Shown here: piece after piece, positions 33,567 to 42,743 of the stretch
How positions within the stretch are numbered: position 1 is the stretch's first letter
Layout: each line of letters begins with the position of its first letter
Source: an uncultured Phycisphaerae bacterium
GTDB lineage: Bacteria > Planctomycetota > Phycisphaerae > Sedimentisphaerales > Anaerohalosphaeraceae
DNA length: 53,502 nt
Assembly: GCA_937949545.1 (NCBI GenBank)
Contig: CALEDR010000038.1
Location: 1 to 53,502 of the forward strand
Reading direction: 5' to 3'
Position numbers and translations under genes: made by a program
The notes under the pieces: generated by a model
Told to the model about the DNA's origin: nothing
The model's input: only the letters and a program-made list of their open reading frames with translations
Databases searched by the model: none

Positions 33567-34455
33567 GGTCCGGTGCAGCCGGAGCAGGCGTTTCGGCCGG
33601 AGCAGCGGCAATCGCCCGGCGGGAATGCAGCCAGATTCTTCGCCACAGGCCGGTGAGAGCATAGCCGCCGAAACAGATAACGAGGGCGACCTGCAGCCCT
33701 GTCTGCCAAATCAGTGCCAGAATGACGGCGACCCAGAACAAGTGAATGATGGGTTTTTTGCCGCGAAGGTACTGGTTGACCAGATGGGGGTACTCGATGC
33801 GGCTGACCATCAGGGCGCCGGCACCGATGGCAATCAGCGGCAGACAATACAGGATTGTTTTCAGAAGCAGAGCAAACAGAGGTCCCCGGGCCGTGGGGTC
33901 GGCCTTCATATGTTCAATCAGGACGATCAGTCCGGCCAGAATACCCGCGGCGGCCGGCGTCGGCAGCCCCTGGAAAATCCGATGGGCACTTTCGTCTTCG
34001 ACATTTTCCACATTAAATCGGGCCAGGCGGACAGCGGCGCAGCACATATAGGAAGCCCCCGCCAGCCAGAGAAACCGACGGAAAAAGTCGGACAGAAAGA
34101 ACGTTTCTTCCCCGAACAGGTCCGGGAAGTTCTGAATCAGCACACGAAAGGCCAGGACCGCCGGGGCCGCCCCGAAGCTGAGCATATCGCACAGACTGTC
34201 CAGCTGGCCGCCGAAACTGGAGGTCGTCTGGCTCATTCGGGCGATGCGACCGTCGAGCATGTCGGCAATCATCGCGATGAAAATCATGTAGCCGGCCAGG
34301 GCAAATTTGTCCGGTCCGTGAGCGGCCAGTCCGATGGCGGCAAACCCGCAGATGCCATTGATGAGGGTCACCAGCGAAGGCAAAATCGTAACGGTCTGGA
34401 GCCGTCTGGGCCTGGACGGAAAGAAGAAACGGCGTTTTCTGTGTTTATGGCTCAT
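33559..34455 (-). CDS. pssA: CDP-diacylglycerol-serine O-phosphatidyltransferase
   Basis: Makes phosphatidylserine from CDP-diacylglycerol and serine in the membrane. It has 298 residues. The CDP-alcohol phosphotransferase motif is complete: DMLDGRIAR, then FGGQLDSLCDMLSFG with the two catalytic aspartates. N-terminal TILPSLVTLINGICGFAAI and several further helices follow. The start overlaps the psd stop by 11 bases, and hemW overlaps its end. The psd-pssA pair makes phosphatidylethanolamine. Confidence 0.95.
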   Translation of the reverse strand: MSHKHRKRRFFFPSRPRRLQTVTILPSLVTLINGICGFAAIGLAAHGPDKFALAGYMIFIAMIADMLDGRIARMSQTTSSFGGQLDSLCDMLSFGAAPAVLAFRVLIQNFPDLFGEETFFLSDFFRRFLWLAGASYMCCAAVRLARFNVENVEDESAHRIFQGLPTPAAAGILAGLIVLIEHMKADPTARGPLFALLLKTILYCLPLIAIGAGALMVSRIEYPHLVNQYLRGKKPIIHLFWVAVILALIWQTGLQVALVICFGGYALTGLWRRIWLHSRRAIAAAPAETPAPAAPDHV

Positions 34456-35167
34456 TTTCGTATCGGGCTAACGGCGTTTCGCCCGCTTTGACTTTGTCGC
34501 CGACTTTGACCAAAATCTTCAGATGCGGCCCCGCCGGTATATACAGTTCGGTTCGGGAGCCGAATTTAATCATACCAAAGGGCTGACCGGCTGTAAAGGT
34601 TTGATTTTCGGCTGCTTGGCAAACAATTCGGCGGGCGATGGCGCCCGAAATCTGCCGCAGCAGAAGCAACTCACGGGGCGGCTGGATTCGCTCCAGCAGG
34701 AGGTTGTTGGATTCGTTGAGTTTTCCGGCCTGAACGCCTTCCAGGGCGTTGAGGAATTTGCCGGGCTTGTAGGTGACGGACTTGACGCGGACGGCGCAGG
34801 GCATTCGGTTAATGTGGACATTGAAGATGCTCAAAAAGATGCCGATGCGAACGACCGGGTCGGGCCCCAGCGCAGGTTCTCGCACCTTTTCAATATCACT
34901 GACGGTGCCGTCAGCGGGGGCAAGAAGCAGAGCCGGGTCGTCCGGAATTGTACGCGTTGGGTCGCGGAAAAAAGAGACGGCCCATCCCAGCACGCACAGC
35001 AGAATTGCTTCCGGCAGGATGCCAGCCAGCCAAAGCCCGATTCCGCTGTGCATGGTTTCCGGAAAGACCTGCCAAAAAAACAGGGCGTACACGAGCATCA
35101 AAACAAGCAGGACAGCCGGATAAGCCGCCGCCTGCGGAAGGCCGTATTTGGTTATCGGAATTCGCAT
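34445..35167 (-). CDS. psd: Phosphatidylserine decarboxylase proenzyme
   Basis: Decarboxylates phosphatidylserine to phosphatidylethanolamine. It has 240 residues, the short PSD-A type. The proenzyme cleaves itself at Gly203-Ser204 in MIKFGSRTELYIP, and the Ser becomes the pyruvoyl group. Two N-terminal membrane helices (AAAYPAVLLVLMLVYALFFW; a second near IWLAGILPEAILLCVL in variant form) anchor it. The segments VSDIEKVREPALG, IGIFLSIFNVHINRMP and YKPGKFLNA are typical. No good ribosome site precedes the ATG. It overlaps pssA, which continues the pathway context. Confidence 0.95.
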   Translation of the reverse strand: MRIPITKYGLPQAAAYPAVLLVLMLVYALFFWQVFPETMHSGIGLWLAGILPEAILLCVLGWAVSFFRDPTRTIPDDPALLLAPADGTVSDIEKVREPALGPDPVVRIGIFLSIFNVHINRMPCAVRVKSVTYKPGKFLNALEGVQAGKLNESNNLLLERIQPPRELLLLRQISGAIARRIVCQAAENQTFTAGQPFGMIKFGSRTELYIPAGPHLKILVKVGDKVKAGETPLARYENEP

Positions 35168-35220
35168 GACTCATAACGTAGAGGAAAAAGGAGAAAAAAG
35201 CAAGACGTCTTGAAATGAAA

Positions 35221-35246
35221 ACGGCGAAGCGGATATGCTTCGCCGT
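35221..35246 (-). terminator. Strong hairpin terminator after the SIS-domain gene
   Basis: ACGGCGAAGC and GCTTCGCCGT form a perfect 10-bp stem with a 6-base loop. On the minus strand it is followed by TTTTCATTTC. It lies 24 bases beyond the SIS gene stop; a T-rich run on the other side suggests it may work both ways. Confidence 0.65.
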
Positions 35247-35270
35247 TCTTGTTTTTCGTCTGCGCGATTT

Positions 35271-36287
35271 TCAGACAATCAGTTCGTTGCCGACTTTTCG
35301 GGCGCGGGTGGGTTTGTCGAGGTTGATGCCGAGGGCCAGGCCGATTTCGACCAGCAGGTTCCATCCGGCGGCCAAGTACACATACGGAGTCAGTTCGCCG
35401 GCATCCGGCACCTGAATCGTTGGGAAGGGGGTCTTGCGGTTGGCGATGGCGACGACCTTGAGCCCCACGCCCTTGACGAGGACCTCCTGAAACTTTTCGA
35501 TTTCGGCCTCGATGGGGTCCACCACAAAGACGATGTCTTTGGGGTCCATCACTTCCTCGATGCCGTGGACGGCATACGTGCCCTCCAGATAGTCGGATTT
35601 ATTTCGGGTGATTTCGTTTGTCTTCAGGGTCAGCTCCTCGGCCACGCCGTCGTTGTATCCGGCAAAATAGATGGTGGGAGCCCCGACGGCCGTCTGGATA
35701 ATCGACGGGTCGATTTTGAGGGTCAGAGCGGTTTGAATCTGGTCCGCCAGTTTGCCGCAGTTGACATCGGCCAGATTGCCGGCGATATGCCGCAGGAGCG
35801 ATTCATAAAAGAGGGCCTGCTCAATCACGCTTTTGGTAGCGGCGACGGCCTGTTCCCAGCCGCAGGTGAGGACAAACGTCCTGGCACAGGCCTCTTCCAG
35901 CAGGGTGCCGGCATTGGCTGACAGGCCGAAACGGTTGGGGTTGCCCATTTCTTTGAGTTTCTTGGCCAGCAGCACCACTTCTTTGGTGCGTCCGGAGTTG
36001 GAGGCGCAGAAAACGGCAAACCGCGACAGGTTGTACTCGGCGGCCTGCCGGGAGCCCTCCGTAAAGACGGCCAAATCCAGCCCCCATCGCAGGGCTTTCC
36101 GAATGGCGTTTTTAGCGGGGAAGATTCGGCTGGACCCCTCGCCGGTCAGCAGCAGCCGACCCGCGGAACGGATGATTTGGGCGACTTCTTTGGTTTGATG
36201 GAGGTTGAATTTTCGGACGACCCCAACTACATCCATCATCTCACGGACCAAGGCGAATTTTGCATATCGTTCTTCCTGCAGATTCAT
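35271..36287 (-). CDS. SIS-domain sugar-phosphate isomerase-like protein
   Basis: A 338-residue protein with two SIS (sugar isomerase) domains, as in the isomerase half of glucosamine-6-phosphate synthase. First domain: AGRLLLTGEGSSRIFPAKNAI and FCASNSGRTKEVVLLAKKL. Second domain: APTIYFAGYNDGVAEELTLKTNEITR and YAVHGIEEVMDPKDIVFVV. There is no glutaminase domain. Substrate unknown; a phosphosugar isomerase or deaminase is likely. AAGGAG lies about 8 bases before the ATG. It follows the DUF4954 gene by 36 bases, so the two may work together in sugar metabolism. Confidence 0.85.
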   Translation of the reverse strand: MNLQEERYAKFALVREMMDVVGVVRKFNLHQTKEVAQIIRSAGRLLLTGEGSSRIFPAKNAIRKALRWGLDLAVFTEGSRQAAEYNLSRFAVFCASNSGRTKEVVLLAKKLKEMGNPNRFGLSANAGTLLEEACARTFVLTCGWEQAVAATKSVIEQALFYESLLRHIAGNLADVNCGKLADQIQTALTLKIDPSIIQTAVGAPTIYFAGYNDGVAEELTLKTNEITRNKSDYLEGTYAVHGIEEVMDPKDIVFVVDPIEAEIEKFQEVLVKGVGLKVVAIANRKTPFPTIQVPDAGELTPYVYLAAGWNLLVEIGLALGINLDKPTRARKVGNELIV

Positions 36288-36323
36288 CGGGATTTCTCCT
36301 TAAATATAGGATGTTTATTCAAA

Positions 36324-38528
36324 TTACCCTCGTTGGAGAACGGCCTGGGCAACGGCCTCGAATTGTTCGGTTTCCTGACGGACCCGTTTGACGAAATCGT
36401 TTTCCTCCAGCGGCCCGATGACGGCGAGCATTTCCTCGCTGTTTCGGTAGGTAGCCTGCCGGAAGGGGTTTTCATAGTCTTTTTTGCGGGATTCGTAAAC
36501 TCGTTGACAAATCAGATGCTGGATTTGGACGGCCTGACGGAGGGTTTCCTTCCACTGCTCAGCGGTCAGCGCTTGTGTTTCATACAGTGAGCATAGAGTC
36601 GCCCAGGCGTGCTTTTGTTTGTCGGCCGGATACCGCTGCCAGAGCTGGTCGTATCGATCGTGAATCTGCTGCCAGGTTTGCAGCTTGCCTTCGCGGATGT
36701 CGGCCCGCAGCCGGTCCACGTCCTCGGCAGGCATCAGCTGGCCGCCTAAATTGACCCAGTCTCGGCATCGGGGGCCCTGCAGAGCGGTTTTCAGGTCTTC
36801 GAAATGCGCCTGCGGATTGGCCTGCATCCAACTGAGCAGATTTTTGACGGCATAGTACAGCAGCATCTGCCGATAGGCCTGGTACCCTTCAGCCGGTTTG
36901 AGAATAACGGCTTTGCGGGAGGATTTTTCCATTTTTTCGCCGAGCACTTCCAAATCCCCGGCTTCCTTCCCGCCGCTGCTCAGCAGAGAACGTCCCAAAG
37001 CAGCCAGTTCATCCGCGGAAAGGCTGTCGGGGTTACGGTCCTGCTTGCGAAGGAGGGCCTTGCCGGTCCACAGTTCCAGCAGGTGCATAGCACGGAAGAT
37101 TTCCTCTGCGGTATCCGGAGCCAGGCAGTCAAACTCGATATGCTGCGTTTTGCGGATGCGTTTGTCGCGCGTCTGGAACTTCCAGGTATTGCGGGCCAGA
37201 GCGTACATGTTGAAAAGCCACCAGAAAGCGGGCATGACCTCCAGGCGGTCCAGGGATACATTGTTGTTCAGCAGCGAAAACGGCAGCGGAATATCCAGTT
37301 CGGCTGGGTAATCTCCTTTGGAAAGCAGTACAAAGGAAGCAAATCGGGAAGAGTGTTTGATGCTTGTGCATAGTCCCGGCCAAAAGCCGCGGCCAGCCTG
37401 GATTTCGTTGTCATTGGCGCGGCTGTTGTGGTTAGATCCAATGGTGGCACCAGCGGCCATATTGCTCTGGCCCAGAACCACGGAGGCAATCAAGAACGAG
37501 TTGTTGTGATGCTGTTCATGGGCGGGAAAAATTAGATTGTTGAGTACTTCACAGCAGGAGATGGTGGAGTTGTCTCCCAGGAAAGAATGAATTAGTCGGG
37601 CACCGTATTTTAGGTTGGAATTATTGCCCAGGATAAATCGCACGGCCTTGCAGCCATAGAAAATGTGGCAGCCGCAGCCGATGATGCCGTTAACCAGCTC
37701 GACCCCTTCACCGATTTGGCTGGGCTCTTCGGGGGAGGAATTGATGGTCAGGTTTTTCAGTTTGTTGGCGCCTTTAATATAGCAGTGAGCGCCGATTTTG
37801 ACATCTTTGAGAATCTGGCAGTTTTTGATGACACACTGATCCCCGACCGTGCCGTAGTAGCCGCGGCGGCTGTCAAACTGCTTCTGGGTCATTTCCTTAA
37901 GCCGTTCCAGAAGCATCTTGTCGTCTCGATATTTCGCCCAGAGGTAGGCGTCAGCGGTAATCATCCCGTCGAAGGGAATCACACGCCGACCGCCGGCTTC
38001 GTTCATCAGGTCCAGCCAGATGCGGACGGATTCGGGCTCGCCGTCTTTGACGATGCCGTTGCCGAACTTGGCGTAGTTGGTCGTGTGCATCTCATGGATG
38101 TTCAGCAGAATGCACCGGTTCCCGATGATGTAGTGGGCCAGATAACTGACATTGTGGATGGCGGTATCATTGCCGATGTCGCAGGAGACAATCCGGCTGT
38201 TCGTGATGCCGATCGGCACCTGTATATCATGGTGCTCCAGGATCTGATTGCGCATTCGTCCCAGCCGCACCAGCCCGAAAAAGGAGCTGTTTTTGATTTG
38301 AGACGGTTCAAACTCGTCGGTGACCAGCACATCATCCCAGTTGTCGGCGGTGTTGCCGTTTTTGACCAGCTGTTCGAGTTCATCGGCCCGCAGATGACGC
38401 CAGGCCGGATGGGGCTGAGGGATTTGGCTGTTGCGGAGATAAAACTCGTCTTTGCCGTCCGGCAGATAGGGGGAAGGGATAAAGTTTTTTCCGAGTTGAC
38501 CGGCCGGAAGCAGAACCACCTGATCCAT
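36324..38528 (-). CDS. DUF4954 family protein with left-handed beta-helix
   Basis: A 734-residue protein. Residues about 60-420 contain hexapeptide-like repeats typical of left-handed beta-helix acyl- and nucleotidyltransferase folds (TNSRIVSCDIGNDTAIHN, IKNCQILKDVKIGAHCYIKG, VELVNGIIGCGCHIFYG, VVLGQSNMAAGATIGSNHNS). The remaining C-terminal half is helical and not recognised. Overall it matches the DUF4954 family known from Bacteroidetes and planctomycetes, whose function is not established. GGAGGG lies 8 bases before the ATG. It is first in an operon with the SIS gene, suggesting sugar-nucleotide work; this is inference. Confidence 0.8.
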   Translation of the reverse strand: MDQVVLLPAGQLGKNFIPSPYLPDGKDEFYLRNSQIPQPHPAWRHLRADELEQLVKNGNTADNWDDVLVTDEFEPSQIKNSSFFGLVRLGRMRNQILEHHDIQVPIGITNSRIVSCDIGNDTAIHNVSYLAHYIIGNRCILLNIHEMHTTNYAKFGNGIVKDGEPESVRIWLDLMNEAGGRRVIPFDGMITADAYLWAKYRDDKMLLERLKEMTQKQFDSRRGYYGTVGDQCVIKNCQILKDVKIGAHCYIKGANKLKNLTINSSPEEPSQIGEGVELVNGIIGCGCHIFYGCKAVRFILGNNSNLKYGARLIHSFLGDNSTISCCEVLNNLIFPAHEQHHNNSFLIASVVLGQSNMAAGATIGSNHNSRANDNEIQAGRGFWPGLCTSIKHSSRFASFVLLSKGDYPAELDIPLPFSLLNNNVSLDRLEVMPAFWWLFNMYALARNTWKFQTRDKRIRKTQHIEFDCLAPDTAEEIFRAMHLLELWTGKALLRKQDRNPDSLSADELAALGRSLLSSGGKEAGDLEVLGEKMEKSSRKAVILKPAEGYQAYRQMLLYYAVKNLLSWMQANPQAHFEDLKTALQGPRCRDWVNLGGQLMPAEDVDRLRADIREGKLQTWQQIHDRYDQLWQRYPADKQKHAWATLCSLYETQALTAEQWKETLRQAVQIQHLICQRVYESRKKDYENPFRQATYRNSEEMLAVIGPLEENDFVKRVRQETEQFEAVAQAVLQRG

Positions 38529-38631
38529 TCAGACGACCCTCCAAAACAAAATGGAAACGGTAAACAGTTGTTTTCAAAAAAAGTATTGTACGGATATTTC
38601 CTGGCGCAGCAATTGTTTTTTCGGGCCGGTT

Positions 38632-40815
38632 TTATTTCTTTCTTCGTTGGGGTTTGGGGCGGCGGGAGCGGCCGCCTTGACGGGTCTGGACCAGCGGTTC
38701 GGCCGGTGCGACAAAAAGCTGACGGGCCGGAACATTCACGGAGACGATTCGCGCCTTCATCGGCTGGCCGAGGTGAATGCTGTGTCCGGACCATTTGCCC
38801 ACCACGGCCTGCGCCCGCTGGTCGTATCTCCATTCGTCCAGTCCCAGGTCGCCGGGTTCAATGAGCCCTTCGATGCCGAATTTCAAACACTGGACAAAGA
38901 CGCCGAAGTTGGTCAGCCCGGAGACAACCGTGTCCATTTCGTTGCCGATGTGTTTGGTGAGCATCTGAAGAATCAGAACGGTTTTGAGCTCCTCTTCGGC
39001 CTGGTCGGCCTGTTCTTCCGTCCAGGTCAAGTGCCGGCCGATTTCCCGCAGTTCCAGCTCGGGCAGGACTTCTTCCAGTCCGATTTTGTTGAGGGTTCCG
39101 CGTATGTAACAGTCGAGAAGCCGGTGCACCAGCAGGTCGGCGTAGCGGCGGATGGGGCTGGTGAAGTGGCAGTAGTGTGTGCTGGCTAATGCATAATGCC
39201 CGATATGCAGGGGCGAGTATTCCGCTCGGGGCAGACTGCGGAGAACATACGTATTGATGGCATAGGAAAGAGGGGTGTCTTTCACGGAATCCAGCAGGTC
39301 CTGAATGGCCCGCCGGTCGAGGAGGCGGGGGACCTTCATTCGGAACAATTTGATAAAGCGTCCGAGGTTTTTGGCGCTCTGAGCGTCCGGGGCCGGGTGA
39401 ATTCGCCGAAGGAAAGGGACCCGGAATCGGTCCAGCAGACCGGCGACCGCTTCGTTGGCCTCGACCATAAACATTTCGATGATGGTATGCGGGTAGCTGT
39501 CATCCGCTGGGTGGGCGTCGATGACCTGCCCGGATTCATCGTATACCAGCTCTGTCTCCGGCAGGTCCAGATGAATCATTCCCGCTTTGCGGCGCCGGGC
39601 CTCAATGGCTCGGGCCAGTGTTTCCATATCCTTCAGCAGGGCGACCACTTCTCCCGGAAACCCCCTGGCCTTTCCCCGCAGAATCCGGTCGGCTTCTTCA
39701 TAGGTCAGGCGGGCCGTAGAGCAAATTACGGTATTGTCAAACTCCGTCTGGAGGACCTTGCCGTCGGGGCTGTAGGTGATGTACACGCTTTTGGTGAAGC
39801 GCCGCTGGCCGGGCTGCAGGGAACAGATGCCGTTGCTGAGCACCTCCGGCAGCATCGGGATGACTTTGCCGGGCAGATAAACGCTGTTGCCGCGCCGGCG
39901 GGCCTCTTTGTCCAGCGGGGTATACATCGGCACAAAGGTGCTCACGTCGGCAATATGGACGCCCAGACGCCAGTTGCCGTCGCGGTCTTTTCGCAGACTG
40001 ATGGCGTCGTCAAAGTCTTTGGCATCCGGCGGGTCGATGGTGATAATGGTTTCTTCGGTCAGGTCAGCCCGGTTTCCGGTTTCGTCGGGATTGAACCGTT
40101 CGACGGCCTGTCGGGCCTGCTGCCGGCATTCTTCGTCAAAATCCTCCGGCAGGGAAAATCGTTCCATCACAGCGCGGATTTCGGTATCGTAGCGCCCGGC
40201 CCTGCCGAGAATTCGAATGACCGCGCCGCGGGCCGGCTGATTGTTTTGCGGATAGCGGGTGACTTCCACCACCACTTTGTCGTTCTCGCGGGCTCCGCTG
40301 GCGGAGACGTCGTCAAGAACAATAGAGCCGAAGAATCCCTTGCCCTCCGGCTGGATGAACCAGATGTTTTGCCGCCGCTGCAGGGTGCCGACAAACCGGT
40401 CGCTGCTTCGTTCGATAATCTGGATAATTTGTCCGCCGTACCGCCATTGGCCGTCTCGCTTGCCGCGCCGAATTACCTTTGCCTGAACAATATCGCCGTT
40501 CATGGCCCCGTTGATGTCGTCGGGAGCGATGTATAGGTCGCCGTGGGCGTTGGGGGTTATCGGAACCAAAAAGCCGAAGCCCCGCGGGTTGGCGCGAAAC
40601 GTTCCGATGACGGTATCGGACAGCGGGGGCAGCATCAGATTCTTGCGGGAATCGGTGACGATTTGTCCGTTTCGGCGAAGGTCCTCTACGGCCTTCTGGA
40701 AGGTTGCCGCCTCCTCCTTGCCGACCCCCAGCCAGCCGGCCAGCTGCGAAGCCGTCATCGGCTCGTAATCCCGTCGTGTCAGGGTGTTAAGTATCTGTAA
40801 TTTATAATGTTCCAT
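38632..40815 (-). CDS. rnr: Ribonuclease R
   Basis: 3'-to-5' exoribonuclease of the RNB family that degrades structured RNA. It has 727 residues. An N-terminal winged-helix region (MTASQLAGWLGVGKEEAATF) is followed by cold-shock domains (IGTFRANPRGFGFLVP) and the RNB core with the metal-binding DPPDAKDFDDAISL. AEYSPLHIGHYALASTHYCHFTSPIRRYADLLVHR is in the later core. A C-terminal S1 domain (VSGLTNFGVFVQCLKFGIEG) and a basic tail (GGRSRRPKPQRRKK) follow. It diverges from the plus-strand operon at 40961. Confidence 0.96.
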   Translation of the reverse strand: MEHYKLQILNTLTRRDYEPMTASQLAGWLGVGKEEAATFQKAVEDLRRNGQIVTDSRKNLMLPPLSDTVIGTFRANPRGFGFLVPITPNAHGDLYIAPDDINGAMNGDIVQAKVIRRGKRDGQWRYGGQIIQIIERSSDRFVGTLQRRQNIWFIQPEGKGFFGSIVLDDVSASGARENDKVVVEVTRYPQNNQPARGAVIRILGRAGRYDTEIRAVMERFSLPEDFDEECRQQARQAVERFNPDETGNRADLTEETIITIDPPDAKDFDDAISLRKDRDGNWRLGVHIADVSTFVPMYTPLDKEARRRGNSVYLPGKVIPMLPEVLSNGICSLQPGQRRFTKSVYITYSPDGKVLQTEFDNTVICSTARLTYEEADRILRGKARGFPGEVVALLKDMETLARAIEARRRKAGMIHLDLPETELVYDESGQVIDAHPADDSYPHTIIEMFMVEANEAVAGLLDRFRVPFLRRIHPAPDAQSAKNLGRFIKLFRMKVPRLLDRRAIQDLLDSVKDTPLSYAINTYVLRSLPRAEYSPLHIGHYALASTHYCHFTSPIRRYADLLVHRLLDCYIRGTLNKIGLEEVLPELELREIGRHLTWTEEQADQAEEELKTVLILQMLTKHIGNEMDTVVSGLTNFGVFVQCLKFGIEGLIEPGDLGLDEWRYDQRAQAVVGKWSGHSIHLGQPMKARIVSVNVPARQLFVAPAEPLVQTRQGGRSRRPKPQRRKK

Positions 40816-40882
40816 CGCCCTCGCATTGTACCAGCAGCTCTGTTGTTTGGCTACCTTTTATCGGAACAAACGGGGCATTTTC

Positions 40883-40910
40883 TTGCATTTTTCCTTTGCG
40901 GGGCTACAAT
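40883..40910 (+). promoter_or_regulatory. Predicted promoter of the 41-49 kb operon
   Basis: TTGCAT (40883-40888), 16 bases, TACAAT (40905-40910). The first gene starts at 40961 with AGGAG 7 bases upstream. Confidence 0.55.
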
Positions 40911-40960
40911 GACTTTCTCTTTAGGGTGGCGGAGAAGGAAATTAAACGCAGGAGATTGCG

Positions 40961-42046
40961 ATGAAAATAGTAGTGTCCGGCATGGTCGGATTGGATAAAA
41001 AAGAGTATCTGGAGGAGGTTTGCGACTATGCCCGTCGGCAGGGCAAGGACATTCTGCTGTGCAATGTGGGCGATCGGATGTATGCCGAGGCGCCGGATGT
41101 GCCGCCGGGGCGCATCCTGGACATCTCCCGAGAGCGGCTGCATTCGCTTCGCCGCAGTGTGTTTAAGGATATTCTGGCCCAGGCCCGAACCCACGAGCAT
41201 GTGATTGTTAATACGCATGCAACCTTTCGCTGGCGGCATGGACTGTTTCCGGCCTTTGATTTTTATCAGACACGGGCACTCAAGGCAGACTTGTTTTTCT
41301 GCATCATTGACAGTGCCGAGCGGCTTCACGTGCGGCTCAAGAAAGACCACCGCAGTCAGCATACCCTCAAAGACCTGCTGGTCTGGCGCGAGGAGGAGAT
41401 TCTGGGGACCCAGATGATGCAGCAGGGGACACGCCCGGAGGCGCCGTTTTACTGTCTGGCACGCGGACTGCACAAGAATACGGTGGAGACCTTTTATCGC
41501 CTGGCGTTTGAACCCCAGCGGCCGCGGGCCTATCTGAGCTTTCCGATGACCCACGTGGCGGGGCTGCCGGATGTGATTGCCGAGATTGACCGGTTTCGCG
41601 AGACGATGAAGGAAATTTTTACCTGTTTTGACCCCGGAGACCTCGAGGAGGCCTATTTGCCGTATTATGCCAAGAAGGCCAAACAGGAAGGGCACAAAAC
41701 CATTGAGGTCGAGGCCCTCGGCCAAAAGGTGACTTTTGATGTGGAGGAGGTACTTCAGATTGAAACCGACATCAACAGCCAGATTTATGCACGGGATTTT
41801 ATGCTGATTGACCAGTCGGAGATGATTATCAGTTTTGTGCCGGCCCTGCCGGATGGAATGCCGGCCCTGTCCAGCGGCGTAGAGCGCGAGCTTCAGCATG
41901 CTCACGAAACGGCCAAGCAGGTCTATGTCATCTGGATACCCAAAAAGGCCCCGTCAGTGTTTGTGACCCAGACGGCCAGCCGGGTTTTTTCGTCCGCCCA
42001 GGAGGCACTCGAGTTTTTCCGGAAAGAATACGGAGGGCGAATTTGA
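40961..42046 (+). CDS. Two-domain protein: nucleotide-kinase-like and deoxyribosyltransferase-like
   Basis: A 361-residue protein. The N-terminal half (about 1-180) looks like a P-loop kinase of the archaeal adenylate-kinase type: MKIVVSGMVGLDKKEY in place of a standard Walker A, then HVIVNTHATFRWRHGLF and LFFCIIDSAERLHVRLKKD. The C-terminal half (about 185-361) resembles nucleoside 2-deoxyribosyltransferases: RAYLSFPMTHVAGLP, IYARDFMLIDQSEMIISFVPA and SSGVERELQHAHETAKQVYVIW. Both domains lack perfect catalytic motifs, so the function is not assigned. It overlaps deoC by 4 bases, which fits nucleoside salvage. AGGAG is 7 bases before the ATG. Confidence 0.65.
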   Translation: MKIVVSGMVGLDKKEYLEEVCDYARRQGKDILLCNVGDRMYAEAPDVPPGRILDISRERLHSLRRSVFKDILAQARTHEHVIVNTHATFRWRHGLFPAFDFYQTRALKADLFFCIIDSAERLHVRLKKDHRSQHTLKDLLVWREEEILGTQMMQQGTRPEAPFYCLARGLHKNTVETFYRLAFEPQRPRAYLSFPMTHVAGLPDVIAEIDRFRETMKEIFTCFDPGDLEEAYLPYYAKKAKQEGHKTIEVEALGQKVTFDVEEVLQIETDINSQIYARDFMLIDQSEMIISFVPALPDGMPALSSGVERELQHAHETAKQVYVIWIPKKAPSVFVTQTASRVFSSAQEALEFFRKEYGGRI

Positions 42047-42732
42047 TTATAAAAACCCCCCAGGAGCTGGCGTCGCGGATTGACCATACTCTGCTGAGTC
42101 CCACGGCGGTGAAGGCGGATATCCAGCGGCTCTGTCAGGAGGCGATGGAGTATCGGTTTGCGGCGGTGTGTGTGACCGGCAAATGGGTCCCGCTGGCGGC
42201 GGACCTGCTGAGGGGCAGCGGCGTGAAGACGGCGGCGGTGGTCGGATTTCCGCTGGGAACGGCCAGCCCGCGTCTGAAGGCCCTCGAGGCCCAGGAGGCC
42301 GTCATGAACGGTGCGGACGAGCTGGATATGGTGGCGGATTTGGCCGCCGTTGTGGAACAGGACGACAAGGCGCTCCGACGCGATATTGAAGCTGTCTGGA
42401 AGGTTTGTCGGCAGATGAACCCGCCGGTGGCGCTGAAGGTGATTATCGAGTCGGCGGCGCTGACGGAGGAGCAGATTGTCTTTGCCTGCCGAATCGGTCA
42501 GGAGATTGGCGTCGATTTTCTCAAGACCAGCACCGGCATGTACAAGGCCGGCGGGGCGACGGTTGAGCATGTACGGCTGATGGCGCAGACGGCCCCGCGT
42601 TGCAGAATCAAGGCCTCCGGCGGCATCCGAACAGCTCAGCAGGCCCTGGCGATGCTCGAGGCGGGCGCCGCTCGATTAGGGGCCTCCTCCTCCGTGCAGA
42701 TTCTGCAGGGGTTTGCTTCCGCGGCGAAATAA
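42043..42732 (+). CDS. deoC: Deoxyribose-phosphate aldolase
   Basis: Splits 2-deoxyribose-5-phosphate into glyceraldehyde-3-phosphate and acetaldehyde in deoxynucleoside breakdown. It has 229 residues. Class I aldolase signatures: IDHTLLSPTA, VGFPLG, GADELDMV, LKVIIESAALTEEQI, and the Schiff-base lysine in VDFLKTSTGMYKAGGAT; RIKASGGIRT follows. The start is TTG, 4 bases inside the preceding gene, with GGAGGG 6 bases upstream. pabB follows 11 bases later. Confidence 0.96.
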   Translation: MIIKTPQELASRIDHTLLSPTAVKADIQRLCQEAMEYRFAAVCVTGKWVPLAADLLRGSGVKTAAVVGFPLGTASPRLKALEAQEAVMNGADELDMVADLAAVVEQDDKALRRDIEAVWKVCRQMNPPVALKVIIESAALTEEQIVFACRIGQEIGVDFLKTSTGMYKAGGATVEHVRLMAQTAPRCRIKASGGIRTAQQALAMLEAGAARLGASSSVQILQGFASAAK

Positions 42733-42743
42733 AGGGCCGTTCT

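Noticed and set aside
42600-42743. Upstream extension of pabB
   Set aside because: The extra 48 codons lie inside deoC in another frame and do not resemble the family; ATG 42744 has its own ribosome site.
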